DNA of 64,000 bases, from positions 1,969,001-2,033,000 of the forward strand of contig NZ_CP113524.1 in assembly GCF_026723765.1 (NCBI RefSeq), in the 5' to 3' direction. The notes beneath the pieces are model-generated. The model was not told where the DNA came from. It worked only from the letters and a program-made list of their open reading frames with translations, and searched no databases. Made by a program: the position numbers and the translations under genes. The DNA comes from Lacrimispora xylanolytica (GTDB lineage: Bacteria > Bacillota > Clostridia > Lachnospirales > Lachnospiraceae). Of the stretch, positions 1 through 9,229 are shown piece after piece (positions within the stretch are counted from its first letter, which is position 1; every line of letters begins with the position of its first letter).

Positions 1-1
1 G

Positions 2-970
2 AAAGGGGAGAGCCATGCAGAGCCCTACATTCCCGGATTGATTCAGGAACTGGTGGAGAAAGGGCTGGCATATGAAAGCCAGGGCGCTCTTGTAGTTGAT
101 GTCACAGAAGAGGGAGATTCCAAGGAACTGCCGCCATGTATCGTAAGAAAATCTGACGGAGCTGCACTTTACTCCACATCAGATCTTGGAACCATTATTG
201 AAAGGGAAAAAGACATTAAGCCTGACTGGTATATTTACATTACCGATAAGCGTCAGGAGCTGCATTTTGTTCAGGTCTTCCGCGTAGCCAAGAAGGCTGG
301 ATTTGTTTCAGAAGATAAAAAGATGTCTCACCTTCCTTTTGGTACGATGAATGGCAAGGACGGAAAGCCATTTAAAACAAGAGACGGCGGTGTTATGCGA
401 CTTGAGAATCTGATTTCAGACATCTGCCAGGCTGCGTATGAAAAGATAACAGAAAACCGGACGGTTTCAGAGGAAGAAGGGAGAGAAACATCAAAGATTA
501 TCGGACTTGCTGCCTTAAAGTATGGAGATCTCTCCAACCAGGCTTCCAAGGATTATATTTTTGATATGGATCGTTTCGTATCCTTTGAAGGAAATACCGG
601 TCCATACATTCTTTATACCATTGTCCGAATTAAATCCATTCTGGCTAGATACCAGAGCCAGGAAGAGAAGTACGAAGGAGAAGCGAAGATCCTTCCTGCA
701 GTATCAGGTTCAGAAAAGGATTTGATGCTTCAGCTTTCCCGGTATAACGAGATCATGGAAACAAGCTTTACAGAGCTTGCTCCCCACAAGATATGCCAGT
801 ATATCTATGAATTAGCCAATGCTTTTAATCGGTTCTATCATGAGACCAAGATTATTTCCGAAGAAAACAAAGAGCGTCAGGCATCCTGGATATGCTTAAT
901 CAGTCTTACCAAAGATGTGTTAAATGAATGCATCGATGTTCTGGGTATTGAAGCACCAGAGCGTATGTAA
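2..970 (+). CDS. argS: Arginyl-tRNA synthetase, C-terminal part (5' end outside window)
   Basis: This is the 3' part of a class I aminoacyl-tRNA synthetase charging tRNA-Arg in the cytosol. The open frame runs in from the left edge (frame 2, reading KGESHAEPYIPGL) and ends at TAA 968-970, so about 322 residues of an enzyme usually near 560-590 are visible. Seen are the late Rossmann-fold segment (SDLGTIIERE, TDKRQELHF) and the DALR-type helical anticodon-binding domain with NTGPYILYT and the C-terminal LGIEAPERM, the family's typical ending. The helicase gene follows after 23 bp on the same strand, so cotranscription is likely. Identity is confident; only the N-terminal half is missing. Confidence 0.95.
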   Translation, partial: KGESHAEPYIPGLIQELVEKGLAYESQGALVVDVTEEGDSKELPPCIVRKSDGAALYSTSDLGTIIEREKDIKPDWYIYITDKRQELHFVQVFRVAKKAGFVSEDKKMSHLPFGTMNGKDGKPFKTRDGGVMRLENLISDICQAAYEKITENRTVSEEEGRETSKIIGLAALKYGDLSNQASKDYIFDMDRFVSFEGNTGPYILYTIVRIKSILARYQSQEEKYEGEAKILPAVSGSEKDLMLQLSRYNEIMETSFTELAPHKICQYIYELANAFNRFYHETKIISEENKERQASWICLISLTKDVLNECIDVLGIEAPERM

Positions 971-993
971 ACAGCGAACGGATGTGAGGAGCT

Positions 994-3900
994 ATGAAAG
1001 TATCACATATAACGACTAACGCTTTCTGGAAGGGTGAATCAGGCGTCAAAGCAGTTGTAGAGGATCAGGGAAGAGAATATAAGGCAAGTCTCCATATCAA
1101 GGGTAGTCAGGCAATTGACTACTCTTGTTCCTGTGCCCAGGGAAATTCCTACCGGGGCATGTGCCCGCACTGTCAGGCCTTATTCCAGGCGTATAAGGAA
1201 CAGGAATCAGAAAACCAGGGAAGGATTGTAACCACCTCCCAACAGGCAAGAGCGATGATTCGGGAATACACCAACCGGGAGGTTGCCCGCATTATGAGCG
1301 AAGGAGAGGGAGAGCAGGTAAAGCTTTTTGTTGCAATGATGGCTGGCCGCAGAGAGATAAAGCTTGAATTTAAACTGGGTAAAGACCGTCTGTATGTACT
1401 AAAGGACCTATCTGCATTTGTACGGGCGGTAGCCAACGGTACTTATGTGGAATATGGAAAAAACCTATCCTTTCATCACAGCGTTCAGGCATTTCAAAAA
1501 GAAAGTCAGCCGCTCCTTGAATTTGTTATGGAGGTAGTGAATACCTACTTAGAGCATCATGAACAGTTTCAGAAGGCATCCTTTACCACAAGTCCTGTGA
1601 TGCGTTTTCTTACCTTAAGCCGTACCAGCATGGACCGCTTTTTCGGACTGATGAAGGGAAACCTTTTAGAAATTGAGGATCATAAGGGCCATAGCCGCCA
1701 GGTGGCGGTCACGGATAAGTCTCCGGAGCTTACGGTGACCGTAAGAAGGAGAGGCAGGGAAGGAGTGCTTGTTTCCATTCCCAAGGATTTGATGGTATTA
1801 GAAGGGGAGCGGTATTTGTATTTTGCAGATACCAAATATCTGTACTGCTGTGACCAGGAATGCAGTGAGGCACTTCTCATCTTCTTTAAACAGATGACAG
1901 AAGGGTTTGGCTCTGCCTATGAAATTGAGGTAAATAATAAAGATATGCCACTCTTCTATGAGCGGGTCTTAAAGAGAATCGCGGCATACTGTACCATTGA
2001 TTCTGGAAACATAAATCTGGAGACCTTTAAGCCGGAAGAGCTTAAGGCACGTTTTGATTTTGATTCCGATGGTCCAAACAGCCTGATATTAAAGCCAACT
2101 CTGTCTTATGGAGATTATTCCTTTCAACCCGTGGAAGATGAACGTCTTCCCCGCACGGTATGCAGAGATGTCCCGGGGGAATTCAGGATCAGCCAGCTGA
2201 TCACCAAATATTTTAAATACAAGGAATATGACTCCTCCTTTCCTGCCATACGAAATGACGAGGAGGCAGTTTACAGTCTTCTGACGGTGGGAATCCCGGA
2301 ATTTATGGCGTTTGGAGAGGTCTATTTTTCAGAGCCATTTAAAAAGTTAAAGATACTTCCTCCTCCTAAGATATCGGTGGGGATTAAGAGTATAGGAAAC
2401 TGGCTGGAGCTTAACGTTGACACGGAAGGGCTGTCAGGTTCAGAGCTAAACAAGCTTCTGGCTGAATATAGTAGAAAGAAGAAGTACTATCGTCTAAAGA
2501 GCGGAGAATTTATCAATCTGGATGACAATGGTCTTCTTTCTGTTGCAAGACTGGTCCAGGATATGTCTGTTTCTGTTTCAGAGCTTGAGAGCAGAACGTT
2601 TCGTCTGCCGGCCTACAGAGCCCTTTATCTGGATGGCATTCTAAAAGAGGGCAGCGGTATTACTCTATACCGGGATCAGCTTTATAAAGCTGTAGTCCGG
2701 GGGATGAAGTCTGTGGAAGACAGTGACTTTGAAATACCAGGATGCCTGGACCATATTTTGCGAGGATACCAAAAGACGGGATACCGTTGGCTAAAAACCC
2801 TGGATCATTATGGGTTTGGCGGCATTCTTGCAGATGACATGGGCCTTGGTAAGACCATTCAGGTCATAGCTTTGCTTCTTGATGAAAAGGAAAAGGAAGG
2901 GTCTGCCCGTTCCCTCATTGTTTGTCCGGCCTCTCTGGTGTACAACTGGGAAAATGAAATACACACATTTGGACCAGGTCTTAAGGTTCTGACAGTAACA
3001 GGAACGGCGGCTGAAAGAGAAGAGCTGTTAGCCCACTCCCATGAATATGATGTACTCATTACCTCTTATGATCTTTTAAAACGGGATGCCGTTCTTTATG
3101 AGGGCAAATCCTTTCGCTTTCAGATTATTGATGAAGCTCAGTATATTAAGAATGCTTCCACTCAGAGTGCCAAGGCGGTAAAAGGCATTGAGGCCCGCGG
3201 TCGGTTTGCACTAACAGGAACACCAATTGAAAACAGACTGTCGGAGCTTTGGAGTATTTTTGATTATCTTATGCCAGGCTTCTTATTCAGTTATCAAAGG
3301 TTTAAGAAAGAGTATGAGCTCCCTATTGTCAGGGATCAGGATGGGCAGGCACTGAAAAACCTTCATCGCCTCATTGGGCCATTTATCCTTCGAAGATTAA
3401 AAAAGGATGTACTAAAGGAGCTGCCGGATAAGCTGGAAACCGTAGTCTATTCCGCCTTTGATAAAAAACAAAAGGAGATCTACACCGCCAATGCGTACCA
3501 GCTTAAAAAAGAGCTGGAAAACATGGAGGGCAGACAGGGAAGAGACAACATACAGATTCTTGCCCAGCTTACAAGACTAAGACAGATCTGCTGCGATCCT
3601 CATCTTTGTTATGGCGATTACAGCGGAGAATCGGCCAAGCTTGAAACCTGCATTGACCTTGTGAGAAATGGAGTGGAAGGAGGCCATAAGATCCTTCTGT
3701 TCTCTCAGTTCACATCCATGCTTGAGGTCATAAGCCAGAGGCTTAAAAACGAGGGAATCCCTTATTATATTCTTACCGGGGCAACGCCTAAGGAGGAACG
3801 AATCCGAATGGTCAGCTCCTTTAAAGATGATGAGGTGCCTTTATTCCTCATTTCCTTAAAAGCAGGCGGAACAGGACTTAATCTGACAGCGGCAGATATG

Positions 3901-4143
3901 GTAATACACTTTGATCCCTGGTGGAACGTAGCGGCCCAGAATCAGGCCACAGACCGGGCACACCGAATGGGACAGGAAAAGCAGGTGTCAGTATTTAAGC
4001 TGATTACGAAAGGTACGATTGAGGAAAATATATTAAAGCTGCAGGAATCTAAAAAGGATCTTGCAGAACAGATTATTACAGAGGGTACCATTTCCCTGAG
4101 CAATTTAAGCAGGGATGATTTATTGGGTCTATTAAAAGAATGA
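994..4143 (+). CDS. SNF2-family helicase with N-terminal SWIM zinc finger
   Basis: A 1049-residue DEAD/DEAH-type ATPase of the bacterial SNF2 (RapA/HepA-related) group, acting on nucleic acid or nucleoprotein complexes; its partner is unknown. A SWIM-type zinc motif lies near the N-terminus (C45, C47, C57, H59). The SNF2 core follows with Walker A DDMGLGKTIQ (about residue 612), Walker B DEAQ (about 713), ALTGTPIENRL, then the helicase C domain with LFSQFTSMLE, LKAGGTGLNL and HRMGQ (about 989). The start follows a GTGAGGAG site. The stop overlaps the next reading frame, so it probably forms an operon with the flavoprotein gene. SWIM-SNF2 fusions are common in Clostridia; the cellular role is not evident here. 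Confidence 0.93.
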   Translation: MKVSHITTNAFWKGESGVKAVVEDQGREYKASLHIKGSQAIDYSCSCAQGNSYRGMCPHCQALFQAYKEQESENQGRIVTTSQQARAMIREYTNREVARIMSEGEGEQVKLFVAMMAGRREIKLEFKLGKDRLYVLKDLSAFVRAVANGTYVEYGKNLSFHHSVQAFQKESQPLLEFVMEVVNTYLEHHEQFQKASFTTSPVMRFLTLSRTSMDRFFGLMKGNLLEIEDHKGHSRQVAVTDKSPELTVTVRRRGREGVLVSIPKDLMVLEGERYLYFADTKYLYCCDQECSEALLIFFKQMTEGFGSAYEIEVNNKDMPLFYERVLKRIAAYCTIDSGNINLETFKPEELKARFDFDSDGPNSLILKPTLSYGDYSFQPVEDERLPRTVCRDVPGEFRISQLITKYFKYKEYDSSFPAIRNDEEAVYSLLTVGIPEFMAFGEVYFSEPFKKLKILPPPKISVGIKSIGNWLELNVDTEGLSGSELNKLLAEYSRKKKYYRLKSGEFINLDDNGLLSVARLVQDMSVSVSELESRTFRLPAYRALYLDGILKEGSGITLYRDQLYKAVVRGMKSVEDSDFEIPGCLDHILRGYQKTGYRWLKTLDHYGFGGILADDMGLGKTIQVIALLLDEKEKEGSARSLIVCPASLVYNWENEIHTFGPGLKVLTVTGTAAEREELLAHSHEYDVLITSYDLLKRDAVLYEGKSFRFQIIDEAQYIKNASTQSAKAVKGIEARGRFALTGTPIENRLSELWSIFDYLMPGFLFSYQRFKKEYELPIVRDQDGQALKNLHRLIGPFILRRLKKDVLKELPDKLETVVYSAFDKKQKEIYTANAYQLKKELENMEGRQGRDNIQILAQLTRLRQICCDPHLCYGDYSGESAKLETCIDLVRNGVEGGHKILLFSQFTSMLEVISQRLKNEGIPYYILTGATPKEERIRMVSSFKDDEVPLFLISLKAGGTGLNLTAADMVIHFDPWWNVAAQNQATDRAHRMGQEKQVSVFKLITKGTIEENILKLQESKKDLAEQIITEGTISLSNLSRDDLLGLLKE

Positions 4144-4157
4144 AAGGATGGAGAGTC

Positions 4158-4778
4158 ATGAACGTATTGCTGATTAATGGAAGTCCACACAAAGCAGGCT
4201 GTACAAACCGGGCACTGATGGAGGTGTCAGAATCTTTGAATAAAGAGGGAATTAAAACAGAAATCCTTCATATCGGAACAAAAGCCATTCACGGCTGCAT
4301 CGCATGCGGAAAATGTGCCCAGACGGGCCGGTGCATCTTCGGGGATGACCTGGTAAATGAAATCCTTGGCAAAGTGGAAGAAATGGATGGGCTGATTGTT
4401 GGATCACCGGTTTATTATGCTTCTGCCAATGGCTCCTTATTTTCCTTGCTGGACCGTCTCTTTTTTGCAGGAAGAAAATTTGCTTTTAAGCCGGCAGCAG
4501 CAGTTGTCTCCGCCCGCAGGGCCGGCACTACGGCTACCTTCGATGCGCTGAATAAATATTTTACCATATCCCAGATGCCTGTGGTCTCATCCCGTTATTG
4601 GAACATGGTACACGGAAGAACACCTGAGGATGTGGAGCAGGATAAGGAAGGACTCCAGGTCATGAGAGACCTTGGAAAAAATATGGCGTGGCTATTAAAA
4701 TCCATAGAGGCTGGAAAAGCAGCAGGAATCAGCCTTCCCGTACAAGAAGAAAAAATTTGGACAAATTTTGTTGATTAA
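4158..4778 (+). CDS. Flavodoxin-like NAD(P)H-dependent FMN reductase / iron-sulfur flavoprotein-like
   Basis: A 206-residue flavodoxin-fold protein. The N-terminal INGSPHKAGCTNRA loop is the FMN-phosphate binding site of NADPH-dependent FMN reductases. A Cys cluster (C47, C50, C53, then C59 in CIACGKCAQTGRC) resembles the Fe-S ligand region of archaeal/clostridial iron-sulfur flavoproteins, and GSPVYYASANG is the second FMN loop. An in-frame ATG lies at 4140, overlapping the upstream stop, but ATG 4158 is preferred because an AAAGGATGGAG site precedes it and the FMN motif starts right after. The likely role is electron transfer or quinone/nitro reduction; the substrate cannot be told. Confidence 0.85.
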   Translation: MNVLLINGSPHKAGCTNRALMEVSESLNKEGIKTEILHIGTKAIHGCIACGKCAQTGRCIFGDDLVNEILGKVEEMDGLIVGSPVYYASANGSLFSLLDRLFFAGRKFAFKPAAAVVSARRAGTTATFDALNKYFTISQMPVVSSRYWNMVHGRTPEDVEQDKEGLQVMRDLGKNMAWLLKSIEAGKAAGISLPVQEEKIWTNFVD

Positions 4779-4794
4779 AAGACTTAAAATCCTC

Positions 4795-4822
4795 TTTACT
4801 TTTTTCTCTTGTGGTGTATAAT
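4795..4822 (+). promoter_or_regulatory. Sigma-A-type promoter of nrdDG
   Basis: A perfect -10 TATAAT at 4817-4822 with a weaker -35 TTTACT at 4795-4800 (16-bp spacer). It lies between the flavoprotein stop and nrdD, so transcription would begin around 4829, inside the paired NrdR-like boxes. Confidence 0.6.
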
Positions 4823-4828
4823 AAAAAA

Positions 4829-4874
4829 GCACTAGATGTTGTGCTTGAGAAATTGTGTATACAAAATATAGAAG
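4829..4874 (+). promoter_or_regulatory. Tandem NrdR-like operator boxes before nrdD
   Basis: Two 16-bp sites fit the published NrdR consensus (core CwAtATaTwG). Box 1 is 4829-4844 with core CTAGATGTTG and box 2 is 4859-4874 with core CAAAATATAG. Core starts are 30 bp apart, close to three helical turns, as is usual for paired NrdR boxes. They lie just downstream of the -10 hexamer and end 18 bp before the chosen nrdD start, a position suited to repression by the ATP-cone regulator NrdR. Confidence 0.6.
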
Positions 4875-4891
4875 AGGTAAAGGTGACAGGA

Positions 4892-7021
4892 ATGATTAAG
4901 GTTCAAAAGCGTGATGGCAGAATGGCGGAATATGATAGGGCGAAAATCATAAAGGCAATCCAAAAGGCAAATGCAGAAGTAGAGCCCTCTGAGCAGGCTA
5001 GCGATGAGATGATCGATTCCATTTTGGATTTTGTGGAAGACCATGCAGAGGATGTAGTCAATGTTGAGACCATTCAGGATATGATCGAAAGCATCCTTGT
5101 AAAAAGAAACAAATACACCCTTTCCAAGAAGTATATCATATACCGTTACCAAAGAGCGCTGCTTAGAAAGGCCAATACCACGGATGAGTCTATCTTAAAG
5201 CTGATCAAAAACGAGAACAAAGAGCTTGCAGAAGAAAATTCCAATAAGAATACCATTCTGGCATCGACTCAGAGAGACTACATAGCAGGCGAAGTATCCA
5301 GGGACTTAACAAAAAGGATGCTGCTTCCTGAGAGAATTTCTCTTGCGCATGAGCAGGGAGCCATTCATTTTCATGATGCGGATTATTTCGTACAGCCCAT
5401 TTTTAACTGCTGTCTGATTAACATTGGTGACATGCTGGATAACGGAACCGTAATGAACGAAAAGATGATTGAAAGCCCTAAGAGCTTTCAGGTTGCATGT
5501 ACAGTCATGACTCAGATCATTGCCGCAGTTGCCAGCAACCAGTACGGTGGTCAGTCTGTAGACATCCGTCATCTTGGAAAATATTTAAGAAAAAGCAACG
5601 ATAAATTCCGAAAACAGATCAAAGAAGAATTTGGAGATTCTGTTTCAAAAGAAATCGTAGAGAAGATGGCAGCTATTCGTCTGAGAGATGAACTTAGATC
5701 CGGCGTACAGACCATTCAGTATCAGATCAACACCTTGATGACGACCAATGGACAGGCGCCATTTGTTACGCTGTTTTTATGCCTGGACGATCAGGATGAG
5801 TATATCGAAGAAAATGCATTGATCGTAGAAGAGGTTCTGCGTCAAAGGCTTGAAGGAATTAAGAATGAAGCAGGAGTCTATGTGACCCCGGCTTTCCCAA
5901 AGCTCATCTATGTTCTTGATGAAAACAACTGCTTAAAAGGCGGCAGATACGATTACATTACAAAGCTTGCGGTAAGATGCTCTTCCAAGCGCATGTACCC
6001 GGATTATATCTCTGCAAAGAAGATGAGAGAATATTATGAAGGAAATGTATTCAGCTGTATGGGGTGCAGAAGCTTTTTGTCTCCATGGAAAGATGAAAAC
6101 GGCAATTATAAATTTGAAGGACGATTCAATCAGGGTGTTGTGAGTCTTAATTTACCTCAGCTCGGCATACTGGCTAAGGGTGACGAGGAGATGTTCTGGA
6201 AGCTGTTAGAGGACCGCTTATCTCTGGCTTATGAAGCGCTTATGTACAGACATAAATCATTGGAAGGAACCCTCTCAGACGTAAGCCCCATTCACTGGCA
6301 GTATGGAGCCATTGCAAGGCTTAAAAAAGGAGAAACCATTGACCGCCTCTTAAAAGACGGTTACTCCACCATTTCCCTTGGGTATATCGGTCTTTATGAA
6401 ACTACCAGATTGATGAAGGGACAGAGCCATACCACAAAAGAGGGAGAAGATTTTGCCCTTCGTGTTATGAACCATATGCGTGAGACTGTGGATCGTTGGA
6501 AGGAAGAGACCGGACTTGGCTTTGGCCTCTACGGAACACCAGCAGAATCTCTCTGCTACCGTTTTGCTAAAATTGACCGGGAACGGTTTGGAATCATCCC
6601 GGATGTAACGGATAAAGGCTACTATACCAACTCTTATCACGTAGATGTCAGAGAGAATATTGATGCCTTTACAAAGTTTACCTTTGAAAGCCAGTTCCAG
6701 AAGATATCATCCGGCGGTTCCATCTCTTATGTGGAAGTGCCTAACATGAGTCATAATCTGGAGGCTATGGAGGAAGTGGTCAAGTTCATCTATGATAATA
6801 TTCAGTATGCGGAATTCAATACCAAGTCTGATTACTGCCAGGAGTGCGGGTTTGATGGAGAAATCATCATTAACGATGATATGGAATGGGAATGCCCTCA
6901 ATGTCATAACAAGGACAAAAACCGCATGAATGTTACCAGAAGAACCTGTGGCTATCTTGGAGAGAACTTCTGGAATACTGGTAAGACCAAGGAAATCAAA
7001 TCAAGAGTTCTTCATCTGTAG
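4892..7021 (+). CDS. nrdD: Anaerobic (class III) ribonucleoside-triphosphate reductase
   Basis: A 709-residue glycyl-radical enzyme reducing ribonucleoside triphosphates to deoxy forms under anaerobic conditions. It begins with an ATP-cone allosteric domain (KVQKRDGRMAEYDRAKI). The catalytic barrel follows, then zinc-ligand cysteines CQEC and CPQC, and the glycyl-radical motif RRTCGYLGENFWN with radical Gly687. A GTG at 4811 is in frame, but that stretch holds the promoter and operator, and ATG 4892 has an AAAGGTGA site and starts the ATP cone. The activase gene nrdG follows after 10 bp. Regulation by NrdR is inferred from the boxes upstream. Confidence 0.97.
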   Translation: MIKVQKRDGRMAEYDRAKIIKAIQKANAEVEPSEQASDEMIDSILDFVEDHAEDVVNVETIQDMIESILVKRNKYTLSKKYIIYRYQRALLRKANTTDESILKLIKNENKELAEENSNKNTILASTQRDYIAGEVSRDLTKRMLLPERISLAHEQGAIHFHDADYFVQPIFNCCLINIGDMLDNGTVMNEKMIESPKSFQVACTVMTQIIAAVASNQYGGQSVDIRHLGKYLRKSNDKFRKQIKEEFGDSVSKEIVEKMAAIRLRDELRSGVQTIQYQINTLMTTNGQAPFVTLFLCLDDQDEYIEENALIVEEVLRQRLEGIKNEAGVYVTPAFPKLIYVLDENNCLKGGRYDYITKLAVRCSSKRMYPDYISAKKMREYYEGNVFSCMGCRSFLSPWKDENGNYKFEGRFNQGVVSLNLPQLGILAKGDEEMFWKLLEDRLSLAYEALMYRHKSLEGTLSDVSPIHWQYGAIARLKKGETIDRLLKDGYSTISLGYIGLYETTRLMKGQSHTTKEGEDFALRVMNHMRETVDRWKEETGLGFGLYGTPAESLCYRFAKIDRERFGIIPDVTDKGYYTNSYHVDVRENIDAFTKFTFESQFQKISSGGSISYVEVPNMSHNLEAMEEVVKFIYDNIQYAEFNTKSDYCQECGFDGEIIINDDMEWECPQCHNKDKNRMNVTRRTCGYLGENFWNTGKTKEIKSRVLHL

Positions 7022-7031
7022 GAGGCCGGTC

Positions 7032-7550
7032 ATGAAATATGCCACCATAAAGCCTACGGATGTTGCTAACGGGCCAGGAGTGAGAGTTTCCCTGTTTGTA
7101 AGCGGCTGTACCCATTACTGTGAGGGGTGCTTTAACTCTGAGGCCTGGGATTTCCAGTATGGAGAAGAATTTACAGAAGAGACAATAGAAACCATTTTGA
7201 ATTACCTAAATTATGATTATATCTCTGGACTCACCCTGCTTGGGGGAGAACCTATGCACCCCAATAATCAGAAATCTCTGATTCCCCTTGTGGAACGGGT
7301 GAAGGAGCGCTATCCACAAAAGTCTGTCTGGTGTTACACTGGATATGATTTTGAACGGGATATTACAGGTGATATGTTACTTCGCCTGCCAGAGACAAGC
7401 AGACTTCTTGCCTGCTTTGATGTTATGGTAGATGGGAAATTCCAGATGGAAAACAAGGACTTAAAGCTTCGGTTTAAAGGCTCCTCAAACCAAAGAATCA
7501 TTAAGGTACCTGAGTCTCTTTTAACAGGGAACATCGTAATGTGGGATTAA
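7032..7550 (+). CDS. nrdG: Anaerobic ribonucleotide reductase-activating protein (radical SAM)
   Basis: A 172-residue radical SAM activase that installs the glycyl radical on NrdD using S-adenosylmethionine and a 4Fe-4S cluster. The cluster motif CxxxCxxC is at C26, C30 and C33 (CTHYCEGC), after the NGPGVRVSLFVSGC stretch typical of NrdG. The glycine-rich LLGGEPM is the SAM-binding GGE motif. ATG 7032 is preceded by GGAGGCC, and the frame left open further upstream lies inside nrdD. The operon with nrdD is tight and ends at a strong terminator. Confidence 0.97.
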   Translation: MKYATIKPTDVANGPGVRVSLFVSGCTHYCEGCFNSEAWDFQYGEEFTEETIETILNYLNYDYISGLTLLGGEPMHPNNQKSLIPLVERVKERYPQKSVWCYTGYDFERDITGDMLLRLPETSRLLACFDVMVDGKFQMENKDLKLRFKGSSNQRIIKVPESLLTGNIVMWD

Positions 7551-7553
7551 ATG

Positions 7554-7605
7554 ACAGGACGTGCTGCCACGGGCCAATTGGCCCGGACTGCACGTCCTGT
7601 TTTTA
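7554..7605 (+). terminator. Intrinsic terminator after nrdDG
   Basis: Arms ACAGGACGTGC (7554-7564) and GCACGTCCTGT (7590-7600) pair perfectly, followed by TTTTTATATA. The loop contains a second perfect palindrome, GGGCCAATTGGCCC (7571-7584). The convergent MATE gene ends just beyond, so the site may serve both strands. Confidence 0.9.
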
Positions 7606-7617
7606 TATAGAATAAGT

Positions 7618-9045
7618 TTAATGATCCATTAAGGTCTTTCTGTTGAAAGAAAAGTGGGAGAAGGTTACGTTATATTGCCTGCAGATTCTTCGTATTTCGA
7701 TGATTCCGATGATAAGTGCCATTAATCCAGTGGCCGTATTGCTAAAAGCCATAACAAATCCCAGGCTGACACTTCCAAGGTCTGTAAAGTTCTGTAATAT
7801 AAAAAGGACTGGCACCCGGAAAATAAATACCCTGCAGAAATTAATGGTGAGTGTGATTTTTGTCTTTCCAAAACCATATAAAAGGGCAAGGACGGAGGAA
7901 TTAATTCCAAGAGGAATGGCACCGTAAGCCTCATACCGGTAAATTGAAGAAATCATGTTGCTAAATTCCACATTATCTCCAGCAAACAAGCCGCTGATCT
8001 GCTTTAAAAACAACAGGGAAAGAGACATGAGTACAGCACCCAGCATAATATTGATCAGCAGAATGCAGCCAAAAGCCTTGATTGCACGTTTCGGTTTTCC
8101 GGCACCCATGCTCTGGCTGATAATAGCAGAGCCTCCTTCCTGAAAACCCATCTGAGGCATGGTGGTAATGCCGCCAATGTTGTTGGAGATACCCAGGGCG
8201 CCTACGGTTAGAGCACTATATATGGTACTCATGGAATTAATAATGACCTTACCAAAGGAAAAGGCCATTTTCTCAATGATTACTGGAATCGATAGGACAA
8301 TCATAGGTCTTGTAACCGCACGCTTTAAGCTGATACTGTGGAGGGAAAAGCCAAAGGCATTGTCCTTCTGATTGAGATTCACCATGGCGGCCGCCAAAAG
8401 AAAGCATTGGGATATAATGGTCGCAGTAGAAATCATATTGATTCCCCCGTGGAGAACGTATACAAACAATGCTGTAAGGGACAGTTTGATCGCAATAACG
8501 CCCATGTTTAAATGCAGGATTCGTTTGGAATTTCCCCGGGCCCTTTCAATGGCTATATAGACATTGTTGAAAAAGCTGATGACCATTCCAATAAGCTCCA
8601 GGCGAAAATACTGAGTCCCTTCTGATATAAAGCTTTCAGGAGTCTTTGCCAGCTTTAGAAACTGGGGAGCAGCAGGAATCAGAAAGAGAAGAATGGCCGC
8701 GCCCAAAATGCCGCACATGGCAAAGAGGCTGCTGACCCGTTTCTTTACCAGATCAAAGTCACCGGCCCCGTAAGCTTCGCTGATTTTTAAGCTGGAACCA
8801 ATGGCAAGGCCGCCTCCCAAAGCGGAAAGGGTTAAGTTGATCTGAGATAAATATGCAACCGCCGAGACGGAATTGGCGCTGATATGGGCTGCCATCATGG
8901 CATCAAAGATTTTAAACAGCTGATTTAAGCTCTGGTATAAGGCCAGAGGGGCACCCACGTACAGGACGACTTTCCACATATTATCGTGTAATGCAAAATT
9001 ACGGAATTTCTCATCCTTGGCGGATAAGTTTGCTTTGGGTGACAT
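7618..9045 (-). CDS. MATE family efflux transporter
   Basis: A 475-residue integral membrane protein of the multidrug and toxic compound extrusion family, expected to exchange cations for organic compounds across the cytoplasmic membrane. Length and the run of about twelve hydrophobic helices fit, with two homologous halves and motifs such as GGLAIGSSLKISEAYGAG and QEGGSAIISQSMGAGKPKRA. An upstream in-frame start (9066) exists, but ATG 9045 (MSPKANLS) has an AAGGAG site at good distance and is preferred. It is divergent from the YoaK-type gene. The substrate is not predictable. Confidence 0.9.
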   Translation of the reverse strand: MSPKANLSAKDEKFRNFALHDNMWKVVLYVGAPLALYQSLNQLFKIFDAMMAAHISANSVSAVAYLSQINLTLSALGGGLAIGSSLKISEAYGAGDFDLVKKRVSSLFAMCGILGAAILLFLIPAAPQFLKLAKTPESFISEGTQYFRLELIGMVISFFNNVYIAIERARGNSKRILHLNMGVIAIKLSLTALFVYVLHGGINMISTATIISQCFLLAAAMVNLNQKDNAFGFSLHSISLKRAVTRPMIVLSIPVIIEKMAFSFGKVIINSMSTIYSALTVGALGISNNIGGITTMPQMGFQEGGSAIISQSMGAGKPKRAIKAFGCILLINIMLGAVLMSLSLLFLKQISGLFAGDNVEFSNMISSIYRYEAYGAIPLGINSSVLALLYGFGKTKITLTINFCRVFIFRVPVLFILQNFTDLGSVSLGFVMAFSNTATGLMALIIGIIEIRRICRQYNVTFSHFSFNRKTLMDH

Positions 9046-9089
9046 GATTTTTCTCCTTTTGTGCAATCTAATCTTATGTATGAATAAGC

Positions 9090-9132
9090 ATATAGCATAT
9101 AAAAAACAAAAGATACGAATAAAATGCTATAT
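9090..9132. promoter_or_regulatory. Inverted repeat between divergent MATE and YoaK-type genes
   Basis: ATATAGCAT (9090-9098) and ATGCTATAT (9124-9132) form a perfect 9-bp inverted repeat with a 25-bp AT-rich centre, in the shared promoter region of the two divergent genes. It could be an operator or a pair of half-sites; no regulator gene is adjacent. Confidence 0.35.
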
Positions 9133-9229
9133 TTGTTTAAAACTACAGGAAATTTGTCATTTTAGAAATCCAAGTTTCTATTAAATAGGAATTGTGGTAT
9201 ATTAAACTTCTGAAAGGCTGGTGATACTA

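Noticed and set aside
4811-4891. N-terminal extension of NrdD from GTG 4811
   Set aside because: The stretch contains the -10 hexamer and operator boxes, and the ATP-cone domain begins at ATG 4892.
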